A stretch of 64,000 nt of DNA, taken from contig JAQTQB010000009.1 in the NCBI GenBank assembly GCA_028712475.1, positions 1-64,000 on the forward strand, in the 5' to 3' direction. Below are positions 25,716 to 35,726 of this stretch, in pieces. Below the pieces are notes generated by a model. That model saw only the letters and a program-made list of their open reading frames with translations. It did not search any database and was not told the DNA's origin. This stretch comes from Verrucomicrobiales bacterium (GTDB lineage: Bacteria > Verrucomicrobiota > Verrucomicrobiia > Limisphaerales > UBA11358). Made by a program: the position numbers and the translations under genes. How positions within the stretch are numbered: position 1 is the first letter of the stretch; each line of letters begins with the position of its first letter.

Positions 25716-27248
25716 ATGAGTAATTTGTTACAGGAAATTGAAGCCCAGATCAGCGGCGCCAAAATGGCGACGTCAAAACAGAATGTCGGCACCGTCCGCG
25801 AAATCGGCGACGGTGTGGCGAAGATCGAAGGCCTGACCGACACGATGCTCAACGAGATGCTTGATTTCGGCAACGGCATCACCGGCCTCGCGCTCAACCT
25901 CGAAGAAACCGAAGTCGGTGCCATCGTGCTCGGCGATTACACCAAGGTCAAGGAAGGCGCCGAAGTCCGCACGACCGGCAAGCTGCTCCAGGTGCCCGTG
26001 GGCAAGGGGATGCTTGGCCGCGTGGTCAACACGCTGGGCGAGCCAATTGACGGCAAGGGGCCGATCAAAGAAACCGCTTTTTATCCCGTTGAAAAAATCG
26101 CCCCCGGCATCATCCGGCGCCGGCCGGTCAGCCAGCCGGTGCAAACGGGCATCATGGCGATTGACGCGATGATTCCGATCGGCCGTGGGCAGCGCGAACT
26201 CATCATCGGCGACCGTTCCACAGGCAAGACCACGATTGGCGTGGACACGATGATCAATCAGGCGCGCATCAACAAAGCCGCCGAAGCCGCCGACGATAAG
26301 GATTTCCGCCCGATTTACAGCATCTATGTTGCTATCGGTCAAAAGCAGTCGAACATCGCCCGCATCATCGCCGTGCTGGAAGAAACAGGTGCGCTGCCTT
26401 ACACGGTCATCGTGGCGGCTTCCGCTTCGGATTCGGCTTCCAACCAATACCTCGCTCCGTTCGCCGGTGCGTCCATCGGCGAATGGTTCATGGATAACGG
26501 CATGGACGCGCTTATCATTTATGATGATTTGTCCAAGCACGCCGTGGCTTATCGCCAGGTCTCGCTCATTTTGAAGCGTCCGTCTGGCCGTGAAGCGTAT
26601 CCTGGCGACGTGTTTTATCTCCACAGCCGCCTGCTGGAACGCAGTGCGCGCGTCGGCGAAAAATACGGGAACGGTTCGCTCACCGCGCTGCCAATCATTG
26701 AGACGCAGGCGGGTGACGTGTCGGCCTATATTCCTACCAACGTGATTTCGATCACGGACGGCCAGATTTATCTCGAAACTGATTTGTTTTATCAAGGTGT
26801 CCGGCCCGCCGTGTCCGTCGGTCTTTCAGTGTCGCGCGTCGGTTCGGCCGCGCAGGTCAAGGCGATGAAGCAAGTCGCCGGTCGTATCAAAGGCGATCTC
26901 GCCCAATTCCGCGAACTTGCGGCGTTTGCGCAGTTCGGTTCCGACCTCGATGCGAAGACGCAGGCGCTGCTCGAACGCGGCAAGCGCGTCATGGAAATTT
27001 TCAAGCAGAACCAATACAACCCGCTGGCCGTGGAAGTGCAGGTGCTCGTGCTGTGGGCCGTTCAGAATAATTTCCTGGACGACGTGCCGGTGGAAAAAGT
27101 GAAGGACTTTCAGGGCAAGCTCGTGGATTTTGCCCAGACGCGGAAAGCGGACTTGCTGGCCAAGATCAGCAAAGAAAAAGCCATCAGCGATGCCCTGGTG
27201 GCCGAGCTGAAGACGGCGGTTGGCGAATTCAAACAGACTTACCGCTGA
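25716..27248 (+). CDS. atpA: ATP synthase F1 subunit alpha
   Basis: Alpha is the non-catalytic nucleotide-binding subunit of F1. The 510-aa length is standard. The Walker A is GDRSTGKTT near residues 165-173, and the [15 protein letters not shown] segment near 365 holds the Arg finger. [10 protein letters not shown] and the C-terminal helical domain are unbroken. It starts 9 bases after atpH. Confidence 0.98.
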   Translation: MSNLLQEIEAQISGAKMATSKQNVGTVREIGDGVAKIEGLTDTMLNEMLDFGNGITGLALNLEETEVGAIVLGDYTKVKEGAEVRTTGKLLQVPVGKGMLGRVVNTLGEPIDGKGPIKETAFYPVEKIAPGIIRRRPVSQPVQTGIMAIDAMIPIGRGQRELIIGDRSTGKTTIGVDTMINQARINKAAEAADDKDFRPIYSIYVAIGQKQSNIARIIAVLEETGALPYTVIVAASASDSASNQYLAPFAGASIGEWFMDNGMDALIIYDDLSKHAVAYRQVSLILKRPSGREAYPGDVFYLHSRLLERSARVGEKYGNGSLTALPIIETQAGDVSAYIPTNVISITDGQIYLETDLFYQGVRPAVSVGLSVSRVGSAAQVKAMKQVAGRIKGDLAQFRELAAFAQFGSDLDAKTQALLERGKRVMEIFKQNQYNPLAVEVQVLVLWAVQNNFLDDVPVEKVKDFQGKLVDFAQTRKADLLAKISKEKAISDALVAELKTAVGEFKQTYR

Positions 27249-27257
27249 TAAATTTTC

Positions 27258-28136
27258 ATGCCCAGCACGCGCGACATACGCCGGCGAATCAAGTCGGTCA
27301 AGAGCACCTCCCAGATCACCAAGGCGATGCAGATGGTGGCCTCCGCCAAGATGCGGCGGGCACAGCAGGCGGCGCTGGTCGGACGTCCCTATTCGCAGTT
27401 GTTGAATGAGATCATGGCGGAAGCGGCGGCGAACATGTCCGGCTTCAGCCATCCCCTGATGGAAGCGCGGCCGGTCGCCAAGCGTGCGGTGATTTTGGTC
27501 AGCACGGATCGCGGCTTGTGCGGCGGTCTGAACAGCAACCTGTTCCGGGAAGCGGTCAAATTGGACAAGGACACCACGGTTTTCGTCACCGCCGGCCGCA
27601 AGGCGTCGCAATTCATCGCGCGCACCCGGCGGAACCTGTCGGCGGAATTTTCCTTCAAGGATACGCCGTTGTTTTCCGAAGCCCGGGCGATTTCAAAGTT
27701 TGCCCAGGAATTATTTTTGACGGGCGAAGCGGATGCCGTGGATGTTCTTTATTCCCGTTTCATCAACACGCTGACGCAGCAGCCGCAGATGGTGCCGTTT
27801 CTGCCGATTGGAAAACTTACCGCGACGACGGCGGGCATCAATGCTCCGAAAGAGGAACTGACTGGCGGCAACGCTTCGGAAGTGTTCGAGTTCGAGCCGG
27901 ATGAAGAGACCGTGCTGGGCGAATTGCTCCCGCACAGCTTGAATTTCCAAATGCACCAGATTTTGCTCGAAACAAAAGCCAGCGAGCAGAGCGCCCGCAT
28001 GGTGGCGATGAAGAATGCGACGGACAATGCGATGCAGATCATCAAGGATCTCACGCTCGAATATAATAAATTGCGGCAGGCGAACATCACGAAAGAATTG
28101 CTCGAAATCACCACCGCGCAGATGGCGGTCGGTTGA
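27258..28136 (+). CDS. atpG: ATP synthase F1 subunit gamma
   Basis: Gamma is the rotating shaft. The 292-aa protein starts PSTRDIRRRIKSVKSTSQIT followed by KAMQMVASAKMRRAQ and ends with the matching C-terminal helix (YNKLRQANITKELLEITTAQ). The STDRGLCGGLNSNLF stretch is conserved. Start ATG is 9 bases after atpA. Confidence 0.97.
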   Translation: MPSTRDIRRRIKSVKSTSQITKAMQMVASAKMRRAQQAALVGRPYSQLLNEIMAEAAANMSGFSHPLMEARPVAKRAVILVSTDRGLCGGLNSNLFREAVKLDKDTTVFVTAGRKASQFIARTRRNLSAEFSFKDTPLFSEARAISKFAQELFLTGEADAVDVLYSRFINTLTQQPQMVPFLPIGKLTATTAGINAPKEELTGGNASEVFEFEPDEETVLGELLPHSLNFQMHQILLETKASEQSARMVAMKNATDNAMQIIKDLTLEYNKLRQANITKELLEITTAQMAVG

Positions 28137-28147
28137 AACAAATTTAA

Positions 28148-29614
<1,467 letters not shown>

Positions 29615-30046
29615 ATGGCTGTCACCTTAAAACTGGAAATCATCACGCCGGCGGCGAAGGTTTTCTCCGACGACGTCGAGATGGTCACGCTCACCGGCAT
29701 TGACGGCGAGATGGGCATCTATCCGACGCACATGCCGTTGATGACGCAACTCGTCGCGGGCGAAATCACGGCACGCAAGGACGGCCAGAACATTTTCCTC
29801 GCGGTGGGTGACGGCTTTGTGCAGGTCACCGGCGAACGTGTGGCTATCCTTACCGACATGGCGGTTCGTGCGGAGAACATTGACGAAGCGAAGGCCGAAG
29901 AAGCCCGCCAGCATGCCGTAGCCCGCCTTGCGGAAAAATTGAGTGAAGAGGAGTCCGCGACCGTTCAAGCGTCGCTTGCGCACGCAACAGTTCAACTAAA
30001 AGTCAAGCGCCTGCGCCAAAAGCAAGATTCCCTGGTTAAAATGTAA
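29615..30046 (+). CDS. atpC: ATP synthase F1 subunit epsilon
   Basis: Epsilon couples rotor to head and inhibits ATP hydrolysis. The 143-aa protein has the N-terminal beta sandwich with GIDGEMGIYPTHMPLMTQL and the two C-terminal helices. Its ATG directly follows the atpD stop codon (TAAATG), so the subunits are translated in tandem. It ends the operon; I see no clear intrinsic terminator after it. Confidence 0.96.
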   Translation: MAVTLKLEIITPAAKVFSDDVEMVTLTGIDGEMGIYPTHMPLMTQLVAGEITARKDGQNIFLAVGDGFVQVTGERVAILTDMAVRAENIDEAKAEEARQHAVARLAEKLSEEESATVQASLAHATVQLKVKRLRQKQDSLVKM

Positions 30047-30112
30047 ATGACTTACGGTTGCGATGTTGCATTTATTAAAGTGTAGCATTTTGGGACATGT
30101 CAAAAAATCGTA

Positions 30113-30141
30113 TTGACTTTGAAGGCCTGCTGCTTTAATTA
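30113..30141 (+). promoter_or_regulatory. putative promoter upstream of the DUF2167 gene
   Basis: TTGACT at 30113 is a good -35 and the TTTAATTA stretch at 30134-30141 can supply a -10. A perfect TATAAT also lies at 30186-30191, only nine bases before the ATG at 30200, which would give a nearly leaderless transcript. Which is used cannot be decided by eye. Confidence 0.4.
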
Positions 30142-30199
30142 AGACATACACAATTTGACCGGCGAAAGAGTTTAATTGTGTGTTGTATAATATCGTAAT

Positions 30200-31606
30200 A
30201 TGGACGCCTTCTATTTTAGTAATCTTCACTGGCGATTTCCTAAATGTCTAACGGCTCTTTGGCTGCTGTCATTTTTCACGTTTTTTTTCACCGAGCAAGG
30301 TTGGGGACAGGGTCAGTTGTCTTTGACTCCCGCGTTGCAGCCTCAAGAAAACACCACGTTGCAGCCGCAAGAAATTAAATGGGTTTCAGGTCCCGGGAAA
30401 ACGAGCTTGGGTGTTTTTGCGGATCTTCAAATTCCAAACAATTGTCGCTTCACTGACGCCGAGGGTGCACGCAGTCTTCTAAAGCGCATGAAGAATCCTA
30501 TTCCTACGGGTCTGATCGGGATTATAACTCCAAATTCAGGCGAATGGATGGCCGTTCTGGAATTTAATGAGATTGGCTATGTAAAAGATGCCAATAAGGC
30601 CAGCATGAATTCCAAGGATATTTTAAAAGCCATTCAAGACCGGAGTGAAGCACAAAACAAAGACCATGCAAAAGAGGGTGCGGCTGCCATTGCATCTGTG
30701 AACTGGGAGCGTGAACCCGTGTATGATGAAAAAGACCATTCATTGGAGTGGGCGATCCGGGTGGAAACCCATTCCGGCAAAGTAATCAATCACGCTTTTG
30801 TATTGCTGGGGCGTCAGGGTGTTTTAGATGCAACTATGATAGGAGCATATCAAGGTTCGTCCAATTTGTTTTTTTTGAAACAGCTGACAAAAAACATTGG
30901 TTTTAAAGACGGACAGGCCTACGCAGATTATCAGAAGGGCGACAAAATAGCCACCATTGGCCTCGCCGAACTTGTAGTTAATGACGAAAATCCTGCTGCA
31001 AGCAAAGATTTGACCGCCAGCCTTGGCGCGAAGAATCTTGCGTGGATTTATTACTTTCTGGGAGGTGGTGCCGTGATGGTTGGCGGGCTGTTTTTTTTCA
31101 GGAAACTCTCGATGCAAAAGAAACAAAGAGCAGTTTATAAAAATGGGCATCATTCTTCCGCCGCAGTGCAGGCGCTATCGAAAAATGGATCGGGATTTAA
31201 CGGGGTGAAATTGAACGGTTCAAACGGTCACAACGGCCATCGAAAAAGGGTTTGTGATTTTCATAAATTTTATACCAGCATGATATTGGAGTTGTCTTCT
31301 CCTTCATACGCTGGAGGGTATTTAACACAAAACGGGAATTCGGATGTCCGCACGCCAAAGTCCTCATCTCCTCTGCCAAGTGAACCCGCATCAGACCGGT
31401 CAATTGTGAGCGCTAATTTGGAATTGATAGCCATTCAGAAAAATTTAATTGAAGAGCAAAGACGGCTCATGCTGCAGCAATCCAAGCTCATAGAGGATAA
31501 AAACCAACTTATTGGAGAGAAAAATCAGCTTATTGAAGAGCAGAATCAATTTCTTGAAAGGCAGTCCGAGATGATAGAAAATCAATATTCCTTGAAGCTT
31601 ACTTAA
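30200..31606 (+). CDS. DUF2167-type membrane protein with C-terminal coiled coil
   Basis: The N-terminus is hydrophobic (LTALWLLSFFTFFFTEQGWG), likely a signal peptide. Residues about 40-290 match the DUF2167 pattern by eye: GEWMAVLEFNEIGYVKDANK, HSLEWAIRVETHSGKVINHA and LLGRQGVLDATMIG. One more membrane helix (IYYFLGGGAVMVGGLFFF) follows, then a Ser/Asn-rich linker and a charged coiled coil with repeated NQLI(G/E)EKNQ units at the end. The extension past the membrane helix is longer than in the usual family member. The function of DUF2167 is unknown. The gene looks A/T-richer than its neighbours, suggesting a different origin. Confidence 0.72.
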   Translation: MDAFYFSNLHWRFPKCLTALWLLSFFTFFFTEQGWGQGQLSLTPALQPQENTTLQPQEIKWVSGPGKTSLGVFADLQIPNNCRFTDAEGARSLLKRMKNPIPTGLIGIITPNSGEWMAVLEFNEIGYVKDANKASMNSKDILKAIQDRSEAQNKDHAKEGAAAIASVNWEREPVYDEKDHSLEWAIRVETHSGKVINHAFVLLGRQGVLDATMIGAYQGSSNLFFLKQLTKNIGFKDGQAYADYQKGDKIATIGLAELVVNDENPAASKDLTASLGAKNLAWIYYFLGGGAVMVGGLFFFRKLSMQKKQRAVYKNGHHSSAAVQALSKNGSGFNGVKLNGSNGHNGHRKRVCDFHKFYTSMILELSSPSYAGGYLTQNGNSDVRTPKSSSPLPSEPASDRSIVSANLELIAIQKNLIEEQRRLMLQQSKLIEDKNQLIGEKNQLIEEQNQFLERQSEMIENQYSLKLT

Positions 31607-31652
31607 TTACGGAAGCCAAATCAGCGGTTGGGCCAAAAATGTTGTCATCGCA

Positions 31653-32480
31653 ATGATTTATGGGTTCAAATGCGGGGAAAATTTCAACCCGACTTTTTTT
31701 GCCGGTTTCTTCTTGCTGCTGAAAATTTGTGAGATTCATGGAGCTTCATTCACATTCTCAAATGCAAATTACATAGCGATTAATGACAGCGCAAATCCGC
31801 CAACAAAAGCCTCGCCTTATCCATCCACCAACTTCGTAAGTGGATTGACAGGACAGGTAATCACCAAGGCAACGGTGACGCTTCAGGGTTTTAGCCACAC
31901 ATTCTCAAGCGACGTGTGCGTTTTCCTCGTCGGCCCTCAAGGACAAGGAGCGATCCTAATGGCGAACACAGGCGGGCAGGAAAGATATAGTGTTACCAAC
32001 CTGACACTTACGTTTGACGACGACGCCGCGAATCCGATGCCCATCAATACTGCCTTAACGAACGGAATTTTCAAGCCGACCAATGGTTATTTGAAACACC
32101 TTCCGTTTGATTTTCCAATGCCAGCACCACCGGGCAATTCAAATTCCCCGGCACTATTGTCAGTTTTTAAAAACACCGATCCGAGCGGAACGTGGAATTT
32201 GTTTGTCGTGGATGATGTAAGTGGCGATTTAGGAGCCATTTCCAACGGATGGAGTTTGAATCTTTCTGTCGCTGTTCCGCTTAAGATAGCCCGTATTCAA
32301 ACAAATGTGGTTGTTTCCTGGCCGGCGTCCGCCACAAACTGCTGGCTTCAATTTGCGCCAAACATTTCTGTTTCTGGTGGTTGGACTAATGTTTTAACGA
32401 CGCCTGCCTTGAATTCTGGACATTACCTCGTGACTAATCCGATTCTGAACGGAGCCAGATTTTACCGTTTGACCAATTAA
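31653..32480 (+). CDS. secreted P-domain-like protein
   Basis: A 275-aa protein with an N-terminal hydrophobic segment (FFAGFFLLLKICEIHGASF) fitting a signal peptide. The middle resembles the proprotein-convertase P-domain beta sandwich: VTLQGFSHTFSSDVCVFLVG and DPSGTWNLFVVDDVSGDLGA with NGWSLNLS. No protease domain is attached. The C-terminus has the short motif FAPNISVSGGWTNV seen in secreted proteins of this kind. It probably acts outside the cell; its partner is unknown. Confidence 0.68.
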   Translation: MIYGFKCGENFNPTFFAGFFLLLKICEIHGASFTFSNANYIAINDSANPPTKASPYPSTNFVSGLTGQVITKATVTLQGFSHTFSSDVCVFLVGPQGQGAILMANTGGQERYSVTNLTLTFDDDAANPMPINTALTNGIFKPTNGYLKHLPFDFPMPAPPGNSNSPALLSVFKNTDPSGTWNLFVVDDVSGDLGAISNGWSLNLSVAVPLKIARIQTNVVVSWPASATNCWLQFAPNISVSGGWTNVLTTPALNSGHYLVTNPILNGARFYRLTN

Positions 32481-32521
32481 CTCAAGGATAAGAGATTCGT
32501 AAAGATGTTAATAAGTAATCA

Positions 32522-32549
32522 TTGACAAAAACTTGAAATCAAGCATTAT
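32522..32549 (+). promoter_or_regulatory. putative promoter of the PEP-CTERM gene
   Basis: A perfect -35 TTGACA at 32522-32527 is followed after 16 bases by CATTAT at 32544-32549. It lies 55 bases upstream of the ATG at 32604, in an A/T-rich gap. Confidence 0.5.
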
Positions 32550-32603
32550 TGTCTAACAATTGGGCAAAAGATTAGAATAAGTGGACACTTGTGAGATAAA
32601 ACT

Positions 32604-33293
32604 ATGAGGCGCAGTTCTCCAATGGCGAGGAAATTTGTAAGTTTTGTTGGTTTAACAACATTGGTGCTACTTCCAATTGCATCGAACGCATCAGGAATTT
32701 TGTATCAGTTCGACACTCCTTTTCCATCCGATCCGAGTCCTTCGGGCTCAACTCCGTGGATTACTGCCAATTTTGACGATGCAAGTGGTGGAGTTCTTTT
32801 AACCATTGCTGCCGTTGGATTGACTGGCAGTGAATTTGCCAGCCAGATATATTTTAATTTGGCACCAAGTTTAGATCCGGCCAGTTTGACATTCAACGCG
32901 ACAGCTTCAAGCGGCACTTTTTCCGTCCCTACCATTGATCATGCCTCTCAAAATAGTTACAAGGCCGACGGCGATGGCAAATATGATTTCCGTTTTAACT
33001 TTGGGACGGCCAATGGAACTACATTTGGTGCTGGTGATTCGATAACCTATTTAATCAGCGGCATTTCGGGTTTAACAGCCAGTAACTTTTCTTTTTTAAG
33101 CGCACCAGCAGGCGGAAGCGGTCCTTTTTACGGGGCGGCGCACATTCAGGCGCTGGCCGACGGTTCAAGCACATGGATTGAACCGGGCATTGGCCCGATA
33201 ATCACTCCAGTTCCCGAGCCGGCTCCGATTGCGCTTCTCGCTGTTTCGACAATTCTTTGGGGAATTTTTCGTTTGCGGATGAGGAAGGACTAG
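32604..33293 (+). CDS. PEP-CTERM sorting-signal protein
   Basis: A 229-aa exported protein. The N-terminal signal peptide is around FVGLTTLVLLPIASNASG. The C-terminus carries VPEPAPIALLAVSTILWGIF then RLRMRKD: a PEP motif, a membrane helix and a basic tail, the signal recognised by exosortase. The body is Gly-, Ser- and Asp-rich and predicted beta-sheet. No exosortase is in this window. A second ATG at 32622 could also be the start. Confidence 0.85.
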   Translation: MRRSSPMARKFVSFVGLTTLVLLPIASNASGILYQFDTPFPSDPSPSGSTPWITANFDDASGGVLLTIAAVGLTGSEFASQIYFNLAPSLDPASLTFNATASSGTFSVPTIDHASQNSYKADGDGKYDFRFNFGTANGTTFGAGDSITYLISGISGLTASNFSFLSAPAGGSGPFYGAAHIQALADGSSTWIEPGIGPIITPVPEPAPIALLAVSTILWGIFRLRMRKD

Positions 33294-33332
33294 TCCGACT
33301 TCAGGCTTTTTGCCGAATTTCAGACGGAAGAT

Positions 33333-33617
33333 TCAGCTTTCAATCACATTGATTTCCACCGGCTCCACGTTCACTCCCTGTTTTTCAAGCCATTTGATGG
33401 CGGCCTTCACTTCATCGCGCCGGCCGTCCAATTCCAGACAGACGATGCCGATTTCGTCGGTCACGCTGCACTGGCGGATGTTTGTCACGACCTTGAACTT
33501 TTGACCGATCTCGTAGATGAACGGTTTCTTGATGAGCTTGGGCGGATACATCAGCCATAGCCTTTGTTGCGTTGGCGAATTCGATTTTGTCGTGGGAGTT
33601 TTTTTCTTTGCAGGCAT
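33333..33617 (-). CDS. NIL-domain protein
   Basis: From the ATG at 33617 the protein is 94 aa. The ferredoxin-like NIL domain, also found as the regulatory end of MetN methionine transporters, covers LWLMYPPKLIKKPFIYEIGQ through IGIVCLELDGRRDEVKAAIK to the C-terminus. NIL proteins are known next to genes of methionine/homocysteine and sulfur metabolism. Here it lies downstream of a MoaD-like carrier gene and, further upstream, threonine synthase. A 153-bp repeat element sits between it and the carrier gene and provides its leader. Confidence 0.82.
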   Translation of the reverse strand: MPAKKKTPTTKSNSPTQQRLWLMYPPKLIKKPFIYEIGQKFKVVTNIRQCSVTDEIGIVCLELDGRRDEVKAAIKWLEKQGVNVEPVEINVIES

Positions 33618-33640
33618 AAATTTAATCGTGTTGTTGTTTC

Positions 33641-33793
33641 CCCTCACCCCCGGCTCTCTCCCTTGGGGAGAGGGAGAATCGTCCCCAGTCTCATGGCAAA
33701 TCCATGGCTGTCTTCTGCAGAAAGACTAATCGAATTACTGAAATTAAACAACGGCTGTCCCCTCTCCCCGAGGGAGAGGGTTAAGGTGAGGGG
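33641..33793 (+). mobile_element. MITE-like palindromic element, copy 3 (family B)
   Basis: CCCTCACCCCCGGCTCTCTC at one end and GAGAGGGTTAAGGTGAGGGG at the other are inverted and enclose about 110 bases. Related elements lie at 42285-42433 and 44277-44428. It carries no gene and separates the NIL gene from the MoaD-like gene. Confidence 0.72.
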
Positions 33794-33820
33794 AAAACGC
33801 CTGAACATTTTTAAATCGGT

Positions 33821-34096
33821 CTAGCCTCCCGCGATGGCGGGGATGATGCTGATTTCGTCGCCGTCTTTGAGTGGCGTCTCTCGGTTTTTGAGGAAGCGGA
33901 TGTCCTCCTCGTTGACATAGACGTTGACGAAACGGCGGACTTCGCCTTTATCGTCCACCAGACGTTCGGCGATGCCGGGGAACCGCGCTTGCAGTTCATC
34001 AATGGCGGCACCGATGTTGGCGGCGTTGACTTCGACCAGCTCCTCGTTGTTGGTCAACTTGCGGAGCGGCGTGGGGATGCGGACTTTCTTTGACAT
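33821..34096 (-). CDS. MoaD/ThiS-family sulfur-carrier-like protein
   Basis: A 91-aa ubiquitin-like protein ending in AGG. The C-terminal Gly-Gly and DGDEISIIPAIAGG are the signature of MoaD and ThiS, which carry sulfur as a C-terminal thiocarboxylate after activation by a ThiF/MoeB-type enzyme. The N-terminal KKVRIPTPLRKLTNNEELVE is typical of a stand-alone MoaD-like branch. No E1-like enzyme is in this window. Such carriers occur beside thrC- or cysM-like genes, where they donate sulfur for amino-acid synthesis. The first 49 bases of its 5' region are duplicated at 34807-34855. Confidence 0.87.
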   Translation of the reverse strand: MSKKVRIPTPLRKLTNNEELVEVNAANIGAAIDELQARFPGIAERLVDDKGEVRRFVNVYVNEEDIRFLKNRETPLKDGDEISIIPAIAGG

Positions 34097-34101
34097 AAAT
34101 T
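34053..34101 (+). repeat. 49-bp direct repeat, copy at the start of the MoaD-like gene
   Basis: It includes the start codon and first 15 codons of the MoaD-like gene and matches 34807-34855 with one mismatch. The two copies bracket the PIN/Phd toxin-antitoxin pair. Confidence 0.88.
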
Positions 34102-34119
34102 TTAATTTTCAGTTTGCGG

Positions 34120-34494
34120 CTATTTCAATTTCAATCCAAACGGAACAAACGCTTCAAAATCTTTTCTATTCTCGGTGGCCAGTTCGGCATTCGCCAGAAT
34201 GGCCGTGGCCTCAATCAAACAGTCAAACCGCGAACCGCGCCGCCGTCCGCCCTGATTGAAAAGCTGCGAGGCCAGAACCGCCGTTGGTTTTTCAAACGGC
34301 ACGATGTTTCCCTCGATCACCGATTCCACCAGCGCGATTTCATCCGCGCTGACCGGCCCGTTCAGAAATTCCGTCCACGCCAGCGCGCTGGCGGCGAGCG
34401 GTTCACCGGCGGCCAGCCATTGATCCACGTTCTGCGCCGGGGACGAGCCGGGGACGGCGAGGCCGATCAGATAATTCGTGTCCAGATGGATCAT
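34120..34494 (-). CDS. PIN-domain toxin, VapC type
   Basis: Begins MIHLDTNYLIGLAVPG with the catalytic Asp in LDTN, then LAWTEFLNGPV with the conserved Glu and RFDCLIEATAILANAELAT with the C-terminal acidic cluster. At 124 aa it is the usual size. It should be an RNase held inactive by the Phd-type protein encoded just upstream, whose stop overlaps its ATG (ATGA, 34491-34494). It is a different pair from the PIN/AbrB module at 563-1179, so two antitoxin types are used with PIN toxins in this window. Confidence 0.9.
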   Translation of the reverse strand: MIHLDTNYLIGLAVPGSSPAQNVDQWLAAGEPLAASALAWTEFLNGPVSADEIALVESVIEGNIVPFEKPTAVLASQLFNQGGRRRGSRFDCLIEATAILANAELATENRKDFEAFVPFGLKLK

Positions 34495-34757
34495 TGCCCG
34501 TGGCCGGTTTCATGCGCCAGACGTTCGGCATGAACTTCCCGCAGATAACTTTCCGCCTGCCCGGATGTAAGGCGTGACTGCGACTGCAACTGCCGCAACG
34601 CCTCGCGACCCTTCGCGCGGTTTTTGCACGGGCTGGAAACCGGATGCAACGAGATGGCCAGCGCGCCGTCGTTGATGATGATTTCCTCACCATCAGCGGC
34701 GGAACGGAGCAGTGCGCTCAAGTTCCGGCTGGCTTCCTGCACGGTCAACGTTTTCAT
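34491..34757 (-). CDS. Phd/YefM-type antitoxin
   Basis: An 88-aa protein with MKTLTVQEASRNLSALLRSA then DGEEIIINDGALAISLHPVS, the Phd/prevent-host-death DNA-binding fold. The C-terminal helix-rich part should bind and block the PIN toxin. It is the first gene of the pair and overlaps it by four bases. Autoregulation is expected at its own promoter, which would lie near the right-hand 49-bp repeat. Confidence 0.87.
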   Translation of the reverse strand: MKTLTVQEASRNLSALLRSAADGEEIIINDGALAISLHPVSSPCKNRAKGREALRQLQSQSRLTSGQAESYLREVHAERLAHETGHGQ

Positions 34758-34775
34758 GGCCTCAATCTAGCACGT

Positions 34776-34850
34776 TCAAATCCGCCCTGCCAAGCAGCGA
34801 ACGCCCGTCAACTTGCGGAGCGGCGTGGGGATGCGGACTTTCTTTGGCAT
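34776..34850 (-). pseudogene. 5' remnant of the MoaD-like gene
   Basis: ATG at 34850 opens MPKKVRIPTPLRKLT, the same start as the MoaD-like protein except for one residue, and then leaves homology and stops at 34776. It is the duplicated 5' end left upstream of the inserted toxin-antitoxin pair. Confidence 0.85.
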
Positions 34851-34855
34851 AAATT
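34807..34855 (+). repeat. 49-bp direct repeat, second copy
   Basis: Identical to 34053-34101 except one base. The repeat unit (one copy plus the toxin-antitoxin pair) is 754 bases, close to the 689 bases of the first cassette at 533-1248. Confidence 0.88.
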
Positions 34856-34875
34856 AAATTTCAATTTTCAAACGT

Positions 34876-35289
34876 TTAACTTTTCTGTTTCTGCAAAACT
34901 TCTAAAAACTCACTTGCTCTGACAATTTCAATGCCGCGAAAATTTTTCAATTCCAATAAATCATTGGCGCCGCTAACGACAAACTTCGCGTTGCCTTCAA
35001 GCGCACATTCCAGCACAGCATTGTCATCGGGATCACGCGGCACGGCGTTCAGAGTTTTTGGAATGCTGACCACGCGCAGGAAACTCAAATAATCTGCGAG
35101 AGTTTCCGCGTTTTGCTCGGCAGCAAAGCCAAGCTTCGATTCCAACTTTTCAGCCAACTCTTTCATTAATTCGACACAAGTAACAGCTTGAATTTTTCCT
35201 TCCCGCGCCTGCTCGACACATTCAAATGGTTTTCCACGCCAGCCGGTCGCCGAAAACAAAATGTTTGTGTCGAAAACGACGGCGAGCAC
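34876..35289 (-). CDS. PIN-domain protein, putative toxin
   Basis: A 137-aa PIN nuclease of the branch whose members start VVFDTNILFSATGWRGKPFE. The acidic residues are in FDTN, the central MKELAEKLESK and AVPRDPDDNAVLECAL. The GNAKFVVSGANDLLELKNFR tail is typical of this branch, whose antitoxin is often an Arc- or Phd-like protein. The gene just upstream (35295-35726) has no recognisable DNA-binding fold, but it ends five bases before this start and may be its partner. Confidence 0.82.
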   Translation of the reverse strand: MLAVVFDTNILFSATGWRGKPFECVEQAREGKIQAVTCVELMKELAEKLESKLGFAAEQNAETLADYLSFLRVVSIPKTLNAVPRDPDDNAVLECALEGNAKFVVSGANDLLELKNFRGIEIVRASEFLEVLQKQKS

Positions 35290-35294
35290 AACAA

Positions 35295-35726
35295 TTATTC
35301 CTCGTGTAATAGCTGGCTCACAAATTCTTCGCGTTGATCTCCAGTCAAACTATTCCAATCCATTCCGCGTTCGGCGCAAAGGCGGCGCAATTGCGCCTCG
35401 CCAAAACGCAGTCGTTCATCGCGGCGGGCTATCATGCGCGAACTTTGGATAACCAAATGAATTAATTTCTCCACCAACTTGCGCTGGTCAGTTTCTGAAA
35501 TTTGATTCACCTTCTCTTCGGCTACTACTACATGGTGGTCACACAATTCAAGTATCCATTTCAGGTCATCCGCAAAATATTTCGGCGGTTCGCCCGGACG
35601 CAATCGTATGAGTGCCTCAATATAGGCGCTATAAAGTCTTTGCTCAAACGAGCCATTGCCGCTGCAAAGGCATTTCACAGCATCCGTTGCCTTTTCCCAA
35701 ATATAATCAATCGAAATGCCTCTCAT
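35295..35726 (-). CDS. hypothetical protein, 143 aa, upstream of a PIN gene
   Basis: No family is recognisable. The protein is mostly alpha-helical and charged, with KWILELCDHHVVVAEEKVNQ and a basic ARRDERLRFGEAQLRRLCAE segment. It overlaps the PDZ lipoprotein gene (ATGA at 35723-35726) and ends five bases before the PIN gene, so all three form one transcript. It might be an atypical antitoxin. That is context inference only. Confidence 0.6.
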   Translation of the reverse strand: MRGISIDYIWEKATDAVKCLCSGNGSFEQRLYSAYIEALIRLRPGEPPKYFADDLKWILELCDHHVVVAEEKVNQISETDQRKLVEKLIHLVIQSSRMIARRDERLRFGEAQLRRLCAERGMDWNSLTGDQREEFVSQLLHEE

